From DATKGW01 sp035510605 (GTDB lineage: Bacteria; Patescibacteriota; Saccharimonadia; Saccharimonadales; CAIOMD01), in contig DATKGW010000004.1 in NCBI GenBank assembly GCA_035510605.1, forward strand, positions 1 through 34,900: a stretch of 34,900 bases of DNA. The letters are read 5' to 3'. A model generated the notes under the pieces. The model searched no databases. It was not told the origin of the DNA and worked only from the letters and a program-made list of their open reading frames with translations. Positions 22,476-30,208 of this stretch are shown piece after piece. How positions within the stretch are numbered: the first letter of the stretch is position 1; each line of letters opens with the position of its first letter. Made by a program: the position numbers and the translations under genes.

Positions 22476-22649
22476 GGAATCGTCAAAAAGACGAACTTCA
22501 GCCTGTTCGGGCAAGGTGTGAGGAGAGGGGCGGGTTAGGACCGCACCAATACCACTTATTAAGCGGTCTCTCCTCTGTTGGCGGGGGCTACAACTAGCAG
22601 CGCGCATTCTTGCTAGGAGCTCAACCCGCGGGTTGGAAGGGGTCGGAGG
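22476..22649 (-). other. Highly structured 3' untranslated segment
   Basis: About 175 nt between the stop codon and the terminator of the minus-strand gene contain GAGGAGAG/CTCTCCTC (22520-22527 with 22568-22575) enclosing GACCGC/GCGGTC (22539-22544 with 22563-22568), CTAGCA/TGCTAG (22594-22616), and the 12-bp palindrome AACCCGCGGGTT (22624-22635). The next inverted repeat GGAAGGGG/CCCCTTCC spans the stop codon. Confidence 0.55.
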
Positions 22650-23270
22650 TTACCCCTTCCGAAGCTCCTCAAGCAGAAACTGCCGGAGGAGCCATGCGCA
22701 CCGATTTTTAAAACTGGTGCGTATCTCGGTATCATCAAGATGAGGCGATTTAATTCTCACCAAGATACCGGTGGGGGAGTTGACAATTGTGGTTTTGTTA
22801 CCACTGACACGACGTTCGTTAACACGATGTCCGTTAACACGGACAATGAAACAAGCCGCCGTGAAACTGTCACCTATGACGACGCTGAAGGGATGCAGAC
22901 GCATCTCTACAACGTCGCTTCTGATCTTGACCCACGACTGACTGTCGCAGGTCTCGAACATCTCGCGGTGTGTAGCCTCGATGTTCATCTCTGCGATTAC
23001 GTCGTCGCAGAAATGCTGTGTAGCCTCGCTGTTCGTAGTTTTCACTACTACTTCAAAGGAGTTGGGGCAAGCACTGATGATGCCATGTTGGTTCTTCGAG
23101 CTATTAAGTCGCTCGACGAACCCTATTGGATCAAAGTGTTCGCCTGTCATTGACACAACATATGTGTCGGTGGCTTTAGACAAGGCTCCATTGAATTCCA
23201 CGGGTCCCTCCAGACCTCGTGATTCTATTGACGCTTTTGGCGCCAACCTTTCGCTTGGGCCTCCACCCAA
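22650..23270 (-). CDS. Unrecognised protein with unusual composition
   Basis: Open for 206 codons from a TTG at 23270; a GTG at 23201 with a good SD (GGAGG, 5 nt spacing) would give 184 aa. A promoter TTGTCA-17-TATAAC (23308-23280) is upstream, and the -10 ends 9 nt before the TTG. Thus either a leaderless TTG start or a 70-nt leader with the GTG start. The product is soluble, without motifs I know; the C-terminal half (ILVRIKSPHLDDTEIRTSF...LLRQFLLEELRKG) is helical and basic. Base composition is more GC-rich than its neighbours, suggesting transfer. The duplicated sequence tgtgtagcctcg recurs within it at about 22969 and 23020. Confidence 0.5.
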   Translation of the reverse strand: MGGGPSERLAPKASIESRGLEGPVEFNGALSKATDTYVVSMTGEHFDPIGFVERLNSSKNQHGIISACPNSFEVVVKTTNSEATQHFCDDVIAEMNIEATHREMFETCDSQSWVKIRSDVVEMRLHPFSVVIGDSFTAACFIVRVNGHRVNERRVSGNKTTIVNSPTGILVRIKSPHLDDTEIRTSFKNRCAWLLRQFLLEELRKG

Positions 23271-23279
23271 GATTATTTA

Positions 23280-23330
23280 GTTATACACCTTTTACAAAAT
23301 ATTGACAAGTACTAAAATAATTGTTGTAAT
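23280..23330. promoter_or_regulatory. Back-to-back promoters with overlapping -35 boxes
   Basis: Plus strand: TTGACA (23302-23307), 17 bp, TGTAAT (23325-23330). Minus strand: TTGTCA (23308-23303), 17 bp, TATAAC (23285-23280). The two -35 hexamers share five of six base pairs, so RNA polymerase can occupy only one at a time. Confidence 0.65.
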
Positions 23331-23336
23331 ATGCGT

Positions 23337-24134
23337 ATGGGTCATGGTGCTAGTCCAGAATTTGGGTTTAATGACGACTTAGAGGATATCGAGAAGAATA
23401 TTACTGATAATATTTCGCTTTTGGAACAGTTCTGGCAAAAAAATTATATTGCGCTAACCAAATTTGAAGAAAGAATTGCGTTTTACGAAGTTGCCAGATC
23501 TGAGGAATCAGAAAGAAGCAAAATCTTGCAAGAATTGGCCGAGGCCAGACAAGACACCAGGCAAATGTTTATCTATGACACTAAACTGTTGCTGGCTTTG
23601 GTTTGTAAATATAATTTTGACGAATTTTTATGTTTAGATGAAGCATTGGCCAGAAAGCAAAATTATGCATTCAAACACTATATCTTTTACGATTTAAAAG
23701 AAGAAATGCGGACTAAAAAAGGTTATGAGTATGTAAATACTGTGGGTTTTATACTTAGACCAAAAACAGAAACGGCAAATCATAATGACGAGATGCATAT
23801 TCGTTTTGTTGTGCCCGGACACTTAATTTTAGATGAAGATGTACAAGAAGATGAGGTGTTGGATTGGATAGAATCAATACAGGATGTATACGTTGAATAT
23901 ACAAGAGACTCAGATAAAGGACTTGAGACAGAAACTAATATTGTATCGGCCGAAGGGTTACAAAGTTATCCGCTGCCAGAACTTTTAGGCACAAAGCATA
24001 TAGATGACCTCAACAATCCTCTGAAACGCCAGCAAGCCGACTTTAAGGAAATTAAAAAACTAGAAGAACTATACCGTTCATTAAAGAATATGAAGCCGGT
24101 TAGTTACTATAAGACAGTATTTGACTCTGAGTAA
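23337..24134 (+). CDS. Hypothetical acidic helical protein, 265 aa
   Basis: Start: two ATGs lie at 23331 and 23337; the -10 abuts the first, so the second (6 nt after the -10) is preferred, giving MGHGASPEFG. The product is soluble and acidic with a coiled-coil-prone N-terminal half (about 15-80), a mixed middle (GFILRPKTETANHNDEMHIRFVVPGHLILDE) and a helical C-terminus. I do not recognise a family. It lies 15 bp upstream of the phosphomannomutase gene and is probably co-transcribed. Confidence 0.6.
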   Translation: MGHGASPEFGFNDDLEDIEKNITDNISLLEQFWQKNYIALTKFEERIAFYEVARSEESERSKILQELAEARQDTRQMFIYDTKLLLALVCKYNFDEFLCLDEALARKQNYAFKHYIFYDLKEEMRTKKGYEYVNTVGFILRPKTETANHNDEMHIRFVVPGHLILDEDVQEDEVLDWIESIQDVYVEYTRDSDKGLETETNIVSAEGLQSYPLPELLGTKHIDDLNNPLKRQQADFKEIKKLEELYRSLKNMKPVSYYKTVFDSE

Positions 24135-24149
24135 CGGTGATCAACTACA

Positions 24150-25505
24150 ATGGGTGATATGGAAGATAATTTTAAACAGATTTTCAAGGCCTATGATGTT
24201 CGCGGCAAAGTAGGCAGTGAACTAACAAATGATGTGGCAGAAAAAATAGGTAAAGCGCTGGCCGATTGGCTGCCCCATAAAGGGCCGGTGGCGATTGGGC
24301 GAGATATGCGCCCCGATAGCAAAGAATTGGCGAAGGCTATGGTAAAGGGGCTAATTGGGCAAGGCCGAGATGTATGGGATATCGGCCAGGTTACCAGCGA
24401 TATGATTTATTTTGCAGTGGGAAATTTTCGCTTAGCCGGTGGTGCGATGATAACAGCCAGCCATAATCCTGGAGAATATAACGGTATAAAACTATGTCAC
24501 GAAGAGGCCAAGCCCATAGGTGAAGAGACGGGGTTACTCGATATAAGAGATAAAGCAATATCCGATAAGTTTGTGTTTTCAAAAGACCAGGGCCAGCTTA
24601 TTAAAAAAGACATCACAGAAGATTGGATTAGCCATGTCCTTAGTTTTGTGGATGTTGAGCAACTAAAACCACTTAAGGTAGTAGTTGATGCCGGTAACGG
24701 AATGGCCGGCAAAATTTTCCCGGAGATGGAGCCCTATGTGCCTTTCGAAGTTAGTGAGATGTATTTTGAGCTGGATGGCACGTTTCCTAATCATATTGCC
24801 AACCCGCTTGAACCAAAAAATTTAGAAGATTTGGTTAGGGTCGTAAAACAACAAAAAGCTGATGCCGGCCTGGCATTTGACGGTGATGGCGACCGCGTCG
24901 TATTGATCGACGAAAAAGGTGATTCTTTAAGCGGTACTGTAATGACGGCCATTTTAGCCGAGTATTTTTTGAGTAAAACCAAAGGTGCTACTGTGTTACA
25001 TAACGCCATTACGGGTCGGGTTGCCAAAGAAGTTATAGAAAATAATGGCGGGATAGCCATTCGTACAAGGGTCGGTCATAGTTTTATAAAGCAAGATATG
25101 CGAAAACACGGTGGCGTTTTTGCTGGGGAACATAGTGGCCATTATTATTTTAAAGATAATTTTATGGCCGATAGCGGTTTAATTGCTGCGGTTGTGGCTT
25201 TATCGGTTCTTAGTCAAAGTAACCAGAGCTTAAGCCGCCTAGCCGACAAATATCGTAAGTATCACGCCATACCGGAGACTAATTTTGAGGTCGAAGAAAA
25301 AGAAGCTGTTATTAATAAAGTCGCAAACTCATTTAAAGGGGCAGAAATTGATTGGCTAGATGGATTGACGCTGATTTTTGATGATGGCTGGTTAAACTTG
25401 CGACCCAGCAATACCGAGCCTTTATTGCGTCTTAATGCCGAAGCTGATAGCCAAGCGAAACTTGATTCTTATGTTTCTAAGGTTAAAAAAATAATAGAAG
25501 AATAG
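24150..25505 (+). CDS. Phosphomannomutase/phosphoglucomutase
   Basis: 451 aa with all four signature loops of the alpha-D-phosphohexomutase family: catalytic TASHNPGEYNG (Ser104 phosphorylated), metal-binding DGDGDR (244-249), sugar-binding GEHSGHYYFKD (326-336) and phosphate-binding RPSNTEP (418-424). KAYDVRGK at the N-terminus is typical of the PMM/PGM branch. It interconverts mannose-6-P/mannose-1-P (and glucose equivalents), supplying GDP-mannose for the polyprenol-phosphate mannose synthase. The ATG at 24150 is annotated; a second ATG at 24159 is 7 nt after TACAAT. Confidence 0.93.
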   Translation: MGDMEDNFKQIFKAYDVRGKVGSELTNDVAEKIGKALADWLPHKGPVAIGRDMRPDSKELAKAMVKGLIGQGRDVWDIGQVTSDMIYFAVGNFRLAGGAMITASHNPGEYNGIKLCHEEAKPIGEETGLLDIRDKAISDKFVFSKDQGQLIKKDITEDWISHVLSFVDVEQLKPLKVVVDAGNGMAGKIFPEMEPYVPFEVSEMYFELDGTFPNHIANPLEPKNLEDLVRVVKQQKADAGLAFDGDGDRVVLIDEKGDSLSGTVMTAILAEYFLSKTKGATVLHNAITGRVAKEVIENNGGIAIRTRVGHSFIKQDMRKHGGVFAGEHSGHYYFKDNFMADSGLIAAVVALSVLSQSNQSLSRLADKYRKYHAIPETNFEVEEKEAVINKVANSFKGAEIDWLDGLTLIFDDGWLNLRPSNTEPLLRLNAEADSQAKLDSYVSKVKKIIEE

Positions 25506-25518
25506 ATTTGTTTATATA

Positions 25519-25938
25519 TTAGGGCAGTTTTTCTGGCAGGACTTCGTCGCTATTGAATATCTCTAGCTCTGCAGGATCTGCAGGATCTTCGGGTATAATC
25601 AGGAATGCTTTTTTAGAAATAGGTTCTTTACCTGTAAAGCATTGGCCTTCGGCAACCCGTGTAGAATAATTTAATTCATATTCTGAATCAGGCGGTATTG
25701 GAGTAGACAATCTGTCAATAATGAAAGTTTTTTGACTAGGAAAGTTTTCTAAAACTATCGGTTGCGGCAAATAGTGCGATGCTATAGCTCCCGGGTAAGG
25801 AATATCAGAATCTATGAGAACAAAAGCTCTGATACCCAACAGTCTAACCGTAAGATCAACAAACTTATCTCTTTTTGTCTCTCTTAACTGTGCATCTAAC
25901 TGCTCTCTGCTATTGTCGACTATATATAACTCTGACAT
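25519..25938 (-). CDS. Hypothetical protein, 139 aa
   Basis: Soluble, slightly acidic, no signal or helix. Readable segments are VDLTVRLLGIRAFVLIDSDIPYPGAIASHYLP and an acidic Pro-rich tail (IPEDPADPAELEIFNSDEVLPEKLP). I do not recognise it. An extended -10, TG-T-TATATT, ends 9 nt before the ATG (25956-25948), so it has its own leaderless-type promoter although the next upstream gene is only 27 bp away on the same strand. Convergent with the phosphomannomutase. Confidence 0.55.
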   Translation of the reverse strand: MSELYIVDNSREQLDAQLRETKRDKFVDLTVRLLGIRAFVLIDSDIPYPGAIASHYLPQPIVLENFPSQKTFIIDRLSTPIPPDSEYELNYSTRVAEGQCFTGKEPISKKAFLIIPEDPADPAELEIFNSDEVLPEKLP

Positions 25939-25965
25939 AAAAGAGTTAATATAACATAAAAATAA

Positions 25966-26898
25966 CTATAGAGCAAAGCGGCCTAGATCTCTAACAATTT
26001 TGCACGGTATAAAAGTGTCGCCTTTTCTATCATATTCACGTATTTTGGTATACGAAACGCTTTCACATGCCTGCCAAATAGCTTCTATTGCATCTGGTGT
26101 AGTTTCTAAGCTGAATTTTAGCGGGGATAAAAGCATATTGTCGGGGATACCTTTTATGCCATAGTCGGCCGAAAGTATAACATTCCCCTTATCGTTGGTG
26201 CCGGTACCTATTATCGGGGCCTTGATGGAGGCACGCGTACCTCCGACAGACACTCTGTCTCTGACACTTTGCGGCATATGGCTTTTAATGTCTACACCAA
26301 TCCATTTGTTGTTTTCTGTTGCAATAAATACGTCCACTCCGGTTTCGTCTTCTTCTGTGGTGGCGTCAAAGTACTTTACATCTGCTGTTTTGAGCAGGTT
26401 TATCAATGATTGCTCGTGCCACATGCCGAAAGTAACAGATGCCAATTCGTCAATTAATCTTTGTCTGGCTTCGTCGTTTGGACCCTTTCTGGCAGGGTAA
26501 ATAGAGTTAGCAATTGTATTAACAGTTTGCTTAAAAGTAAAAGTTGTAGCTGTGGCTTCTTTGATGCATTCACGTATAAAATGGTTAAACATTAAAACTT
26601 TGTTCTTATCGATGCCAGGCATTTTTTGTTCGCTATAAGAGGGTTTTCTTTTTTGTGCTAACTTGTCTATTTCATCAACAGCCAAAAAAACACCCGTCCA
26701 GTTACGATCTGACTCATCAGCTATTGATTGGCAAAGTTCTTTAATACGATGGCAAGATATAGATTTTTGGTGTTTAGCAAAAAAATAATCAGCAAATTTA
26801 TGGCCAAAGAGAAAACCGTCGAGAAATCTGCGGTTATTTGTCTCAATGTCAGTAAATTGCCTAGGAGGTCTGGTGTTTGTGAAAGTCTGTTCAGACAT
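25966..26898 (-). CDS. Hypothetical protein with PD-(D/E)XK nuclease-like signature
   Basis: 310 aa, soluble. The C-terminal half contains DETGVDVFIATENNKWIGVDIKS: Asp189 ending a beta-strand start and Asp203-x-Lys205 on the next strand, the spacing of a PD-(D/E)XK catalytic core, with Glu162 (MWHEQSL) as a possible N-terminal acidic residue. The N-terminal 150 residues are helical, basic and unrecognised. No methyltransferase or specificity subunit lies beside it, so a role as a restriction enzyme is not supported by context. The gene diverges from groES. I assign only a possible nuclease-like fold. Confidence 0.55.
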   Translation of the reverse strand: MSEQTFTNTRPPRQFTDIETNNRRFLDGFLFGHKFADYFFAKHQKSISCHRIKELCQSIADESDRNWTGVFLAVDEIDKLAQKRKPSYSEQKMPGIDKNKVLMFNHFIRECIKEATATTFTFKQTVNTIANSIYPARKGPNDEARQRLIDELASVTFGMWHEQSLINLLKTADVKYFDATTEEDETGVDVFIATENNKWIGVDIKSHMPQSVRDRVSVGGTRASIKAPIIGTGTNDKGNVILSADYGIKGIPDNMLLSPLKFSLETTPDAIEAIWQACESVSYTKIREYDRKGDTFIPCKIVRDLGRFAL

Positions 26899-26975
26899 AT
26901 TTGTTTTTGATTTACAGATAATATATTAGCATAAGTATAATATTAAGTCAATATTATGATGTAATAATATTAATC

Positions 26976-27041
26976 TTGACAGCTCAAAAGGCTTTTTGTA
27001 TATTAATTCTTAAATTAGCACTCTAAGCCCTTAAGTGCTAA
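26976..27041 (+). promoter_or_regulatory. groESL promoter with CIRCE operator
   Basis: TTGACA (26976-26981), 17 bp, TATATT (26999-27004). Ten bp further, TTAGCACTC-N9-AAGTGCTAA (27015-27041) is a CIRCE element with one mismatch to the consensus second arm (GAGTGCTAA). CIRCE is bound by the HrcA repressor, so groESL should be under HrcA heat-shock control. Confidence 0.92.
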
Positions 27042-27079
27042 AATAATCAGTAAGAATTTAAGTTTAAAAGAGGAGTATT

Positions 27080-27346
27080 ATGAGCGTTAAAATTCAACCT
27101 CTCGCAGATTATGTTGTTGCCCAACAAGAAGAGGCCGAAAGTAAAACCGCCAGTGGCTTGCTTTTACCTGATAAAGCGGCCGAAAAGCCAAAAATCGCCA
27201 AGGTCCTAGCTATCGGCAAAAAGGTCGAAAGCGTTAAAGTCGGCGAGCGAATTCTTTATAAAAGCTATAGCACTACCGAGGTAAAAATTGGTGCAGACGA
27301 ATACATGTTAATCAAAGAAGAAGATATTTTAGCTACCTTAAAATAA
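27080..27346 (+). CDS. groS: Co-chaperonin GroES
   Basis: 88 aa, slightly shorter than the usual 94-97. IQPLADYVVAQQEEAESKTASGLLLPDKAAEKP contains the mobile loop (about 16-32) that contacts GroEL, and VGERILYKSYSTTEVKIGADEYMLIKEEDILA is the conserved C-terminal part. The seven-subunit cap closes GroEL for ATP-dependent folding. A strong SD (aggagtatt) precedes the ATG. groEL follows after 19 bp. Confidence 0.96.
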   Translation: MSVKIQPLADYVVAQQEEAESKTASGLLLPDKAAEKPKIAKVLAIGKKVESVKVGERILYKSYSTTEVKIGADEYMLIKEEDILATLK

Positions 27347-27365
27347 TTTTGGAAGGATATTGAAT

Positions 27366-29003
27366 ATGGCAAAAAAAGTTTTTTATGATGATGACGCCCG
27401 TCGCCGAGTTCTGGCCGGCGCAGAGATTTTGTATAACGCCGTAAAGACCACTATGGGCCCTAAAGGTCGCAATGCGGTTATCGGCAAAAGCTACGGTGCG
27501 CCCAGCGTTACACACGACGGTGTAACAGTTGCTAAAGCAGTTGATTTACCCGAAGTTGACGATGAAACTTTGGGTTATAAAATTGGCGCGGAACTTATTA
27601 AACAAGCTGCCAACAAAATGAATGATGTCGCTGGTGACGGCACTACGACCGTTACTATCTTGACTTATCACATCTTAAAAGAAGCCAATCGTTTGATTGC
27701 CGCCGGCCACGACCCGATGCAACTGCGCCGGGGCTTAGAAGCGGCAGCTCACGATGCAAGTAATAAATTGAGCGGATTAAGCGAAGATATTCATACTAAC
27801 AAAAAACGGGTTTCAGAAGTCGCTGCAATTTCAGCTGGCGATAGTGAAATCGGTGAATTAATCGCTGAAGTTATCGATAAAGTCGGTAAGGATGGCGTAG
27901 TGACTGTTGAGGAAGGCCAGGGTCTGAGCCTGGAGAGCGAAGTGGTAGAAGGTTTTACCATCGACCGTGGCTTTATCAGTTCATTCTTTGTGACTGACGC
28001 CAATCGCATGGAAGCTGTTTACAACAAACCGGCTATCGTTATCACCGACAAGAAGATAACCAGCGTCCAGGAATTTTTGCCACTTTTAGAAAAGTTAGCT
28101 CAAGCCGGTAAAAAAGATCTGGTTTTGATTGCCGAGGATATAGAAGGTGAAGCATTAGCTACATTGGTTTTGAACAAACTAAAAGGAGTATTTAACACGG
28201 TGGCTGTTAAGGCGCCGGCTTTTGGTGACCGTCGCAAAGATATTTTAAATGATATCGCGGTATTAACCGGTGCTACGGTTATCAGTGAAGAGCAGGGCTA
28301 TACTTTCGAAAATGCCGAGCTAGCAATGATCGGCACAGCCCGCAAAGTTATCGTTACAAAAGATGACACAACTATTGTTGAAGGTTCCGGCAATCCGGTA
28401 GAAGTAAAAGCTCGTATGTCTCAGATCAACGCTCAAATATCTAAGGCTACCAGCGAGTACGACAAAGAAAACCTGGAAAAGCGCCGCGCAGCACTAGGCG
28501 GCAAAGTAGCAGTAATAAAGGTTGGCGGTGCTACCGAAACTGAAATAGAAGAAAAGAAATATCGTGTAGATGATGCCGTTAACGCCGTAAAAGCTGCTCT
28601 TGATGAAGGTATCGTACCAGGCGGGGGCGCCACATTGATTCACTTAGCCAGTCAAATTAAAGCTCAAGAGACTAATGCCGAATCGGCAGGCCGGCAAATC
28701 TTGAAGAATGCTCTAGAACAGCCATTTAGAATTTTGCTCGACAATGCCGGATTAAATGCTGATGAGTGGTTGCCACAAGTTAGGACAGGTAAGGGGCTGG
28801 TTGGTATTGACGTAAATGAAGGATCAAAACTTATTGAGCTGAAACCAGCCGGGATTATCGATCCGACAAGAGTTGCCAAAGAAGCTCTGCAAAATGCCGT
28901 TTCAATTGCCGGTACGGCCATGACTATGGGTGCATTAGTTGTCGATGTTCCGGAAAAGACACCTCCGGCACCAGCACCGGGCCCAATGGGTATGGATTAC
29001 TAA
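27366..29003 (+). CDS. groL: Chaperonin GroEL
   Basis: 546 aa from the ATG at 27366 (an in-frame TTG at 27360 also exists). MAKKVFYDDDARRRVLAGAEIL, GPKGRNAVIGKSYGAP, the ATP-binding GDGTTT and the apical and C-terminal EGIVPGGGATL segments are diagnostic. The C-terminus PPAPAPGPMGMDY lacks the usual repeated GGM tail that lines the folding cavity; Pro/Ala-rich residues replace it. SD ggaagga is 10 nt upstream. It is the second gene of the CIRCE-controlled operon. Confidence 0.97.
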   Translation: MAKKVFYDDDARRRVLAGAEILYNAVKTTMGPKGRNAVIGKSYGAPSVTHDGVTVAKAVDLPEVDDETLGYKIGAELIKQAANKMNDVAGDGTTTVTILTYHILKEANRLIAAGHDPMQLRRGLEAAAHDASNKLSGLSEDIHTNKKRVSEVAAISAGDSEIGELIAEVIDKVGKDGVVTVEEGQGLSLESEVVEGFTIDRGFISSFFVTDANRMEAVYNKPAIVITDKKITSVQEFLPLLEKLAQAGKKDLVLIAEDIEGEALATLVLNKLKGVFNTVAVKAPAFGDRRKDILNDIAVLTGATVISEEQGYTFENAELAMIGTARKVIVTKDDTTIVEGSGNPVEVKARMSQINAQISKATSEYDKENLEKRRAALGGKVAVIKVGGATETEIEEKKYRVDDAVNAVKAALDEGIVPGGGATLIHLASQIKAQETNAESAGRQILKNALEQPFRILLDNAGLNADEWLPQVRTGKGLVGIDVNEGSKLIELKPAGIIDPTRVAKEALQNAVSIAGTAMTMGALVVDVPEKTPPAPAPGPMGMDY

Positions 29004-29132
29004 GCCTAATAATCACACATTTCGGCATTCTTTATTTGTCACTCTAATTTTTAAGCATAAGCTACATAACATTTAATTGATTTTGTAAACGAATCAGCCT
29101 AAAATTATCTCTAAACAAGAGGGAATTTTAGT

Positions 29133-29567
29133 ATGTGGTTTAAGAAGTGGTCGGTCAGTAAAGATGGAATTAAAGAATATTGGCATGCTACTGATGCAGT
29201 TAGCCGACCCCTGGCAATTTTAATGTCTTTAGCCATTTTTGTGGTTTGTATTGCGGTTTTCTTTAGCCTATTTTTTGGTGGGCGTTGGCTCTATCATGTG
29301 ATTTGGGGTAAAAGCAACCAACCACCGGCTGCTGCGCCAACCGCCCAGACAACCAAACCTATAGCATCCTCAGCCAAAACCAACACTCAGGCCAGCTCAC
29401 AAACCAATAATATGACCATAAGTACTACTCAACCGACAACCACACCAAACACCGGCCAAAGTACTCCAGGCTTGGTGTTTATATTTTTGGGGACATCAGC
29501 CACAGGTGCTGTTGTCTATCAAACGATTATTCGTAGAAAACTAAAAACCGGTTTTATAAATAAATAG
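29133..29567 (+). CDS. Small surface-type protein with two hydrophobic segments and a TPNTG motif
   Basis: 144 aa. Residues 27-49 form a strong membrane helix; 60-108 are a Thr/Gln/Ala/Pro-rich, probably exposed spacer. The C-terminus TPNTGQSTPGLVFIFLGTSATGAVVYQ...RRKLK has a sortase-signal layout: TPNTG in place of LPxTG, a hydrophobic stretch, then a basic tail. If real it could be sorted or cleaved at the surface, but the substituted first residue makes this doubtful. SD gaggga precedes the ATG. Convergent with the next gene. Confidence 0.55.
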   Translation: MWFKKWSVSKDGIKEYWHATDAVSRPLAILMSLAIFVVCIAVFFSLFFGGRWLYHVIWGKSNQPPAAAPTAQTTKPIASSAKTNTQASSQTNNMTISTTQPTTTPNTGQSTPGLVFIFLGTSATGAVVYQTIIRRKLKTGFINK

Positions 29568-29584
29568 TAGAGTTTTAGAAACCA

Positions 29585-30073
29585 CTAACTACTTTGAGTA
29601 AAGTAGTTTATCTCATTAATAACGTCCAGCAAGGCTTGGGCCTTGGCTTTTTCGTCGGTAATCGCCTGAGCGGCTTTATAAGCATCGGGTAATAGTTTTT
29701 TATTATCAGTTGCCTGAATCATCATCATGGTGGTTTTAAATTTTTCTTCAGGAGTCTGATCCAGGTGATTAACTAGCGGCGATAATTCTTGCAGGGCTTT
29801 TTGTTTAATGCTTAGTAAGTCAGAATCTTCAGCATTATCGTGAGAGACAGACGAGGGCGGGTTAAGGGCGTTACTTTTACTTGGTTCTGGTGGCATAAAA
29901 GGTGGGCCGGAAGGGCTACCGTTAGAAGGACTGCTAATCGCGGTAGTTGGTTCTTCTAGAGAATCTTCATGGAAAACCGGTTCGGGATTAACAGCAGGAT
30001 CAGTCGAAACCATACCATGATTATCTTTTATTGGTTGCTTATCATCTTTATCGTCGTCGTTTAGTCCAAACAT
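29585..30073 (-). CDS. Hypothetical acidic protein, 162 aa
   Basis: Starts at ATG 30073 with SD GGAGG 5 nt upstream (an in-frame TTG lies at 30085). Residues 1-85 are acidic, Pro/Ser-rich and disordered; residues 86-162 are helical and charged (KALQELSPLVNHLDQTPEEKFKTTMMMIQ...AAQAITDEKAKAQALLDVINEI). No known family is recognised. It diverges from the PGI/PMI gene and converges with the small surface-type protein gene. Confidence 0.55.
   Translation of the reverse strand: MFGLNDDDKDDKQPIKDNHGMVSTDPAVNPEPVFHEDSLEEPTTAISSPSNGSPSGPPFMPPEPSKSNALNPPSSVSHDNAEDSDLLSIKQKALQELSPLVNHLDQTPEEKFKTTMMMIQATDNKKLLPDAYKAAQAITDEKAKAQALLDVINEINYFTQSS
29587..29608. terminator. Convergent 9-bp hairpin
   Basis: AACTACTTT (29587-29595) pairs perfectly with AAAGTAGTT (29600-29608) around four bases. 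It overlaps the stop codon of the minus-strand gene and sits 19 bp after the plus-strand stop. No long T-run follows, so function as a terminator is uncertain. Confidence 0.4.
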
Positions 30074-30208
30074 TCCACCCTCCAATATTACTTATGCTTT
30101 GTAAGTACAATAACATAAGCTTGATAACCAAAAAAGAGCCCTCTTTATCGGTTAGGGCAAATCGTGATACGGTATAGTAAAGAATGATTAAAAGAAAAGG
30201 GATATAAG

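Noticed and set aside
22740..23280. Plus-strand open frames opposite the gene at 22650-23270
   Set aside because: The minus-strand frame has a good promoter, start options and a terminator; the plus-strand frames have neither a ribosome-binding site nor a promoter, and are His/Cys/Thr-rich.
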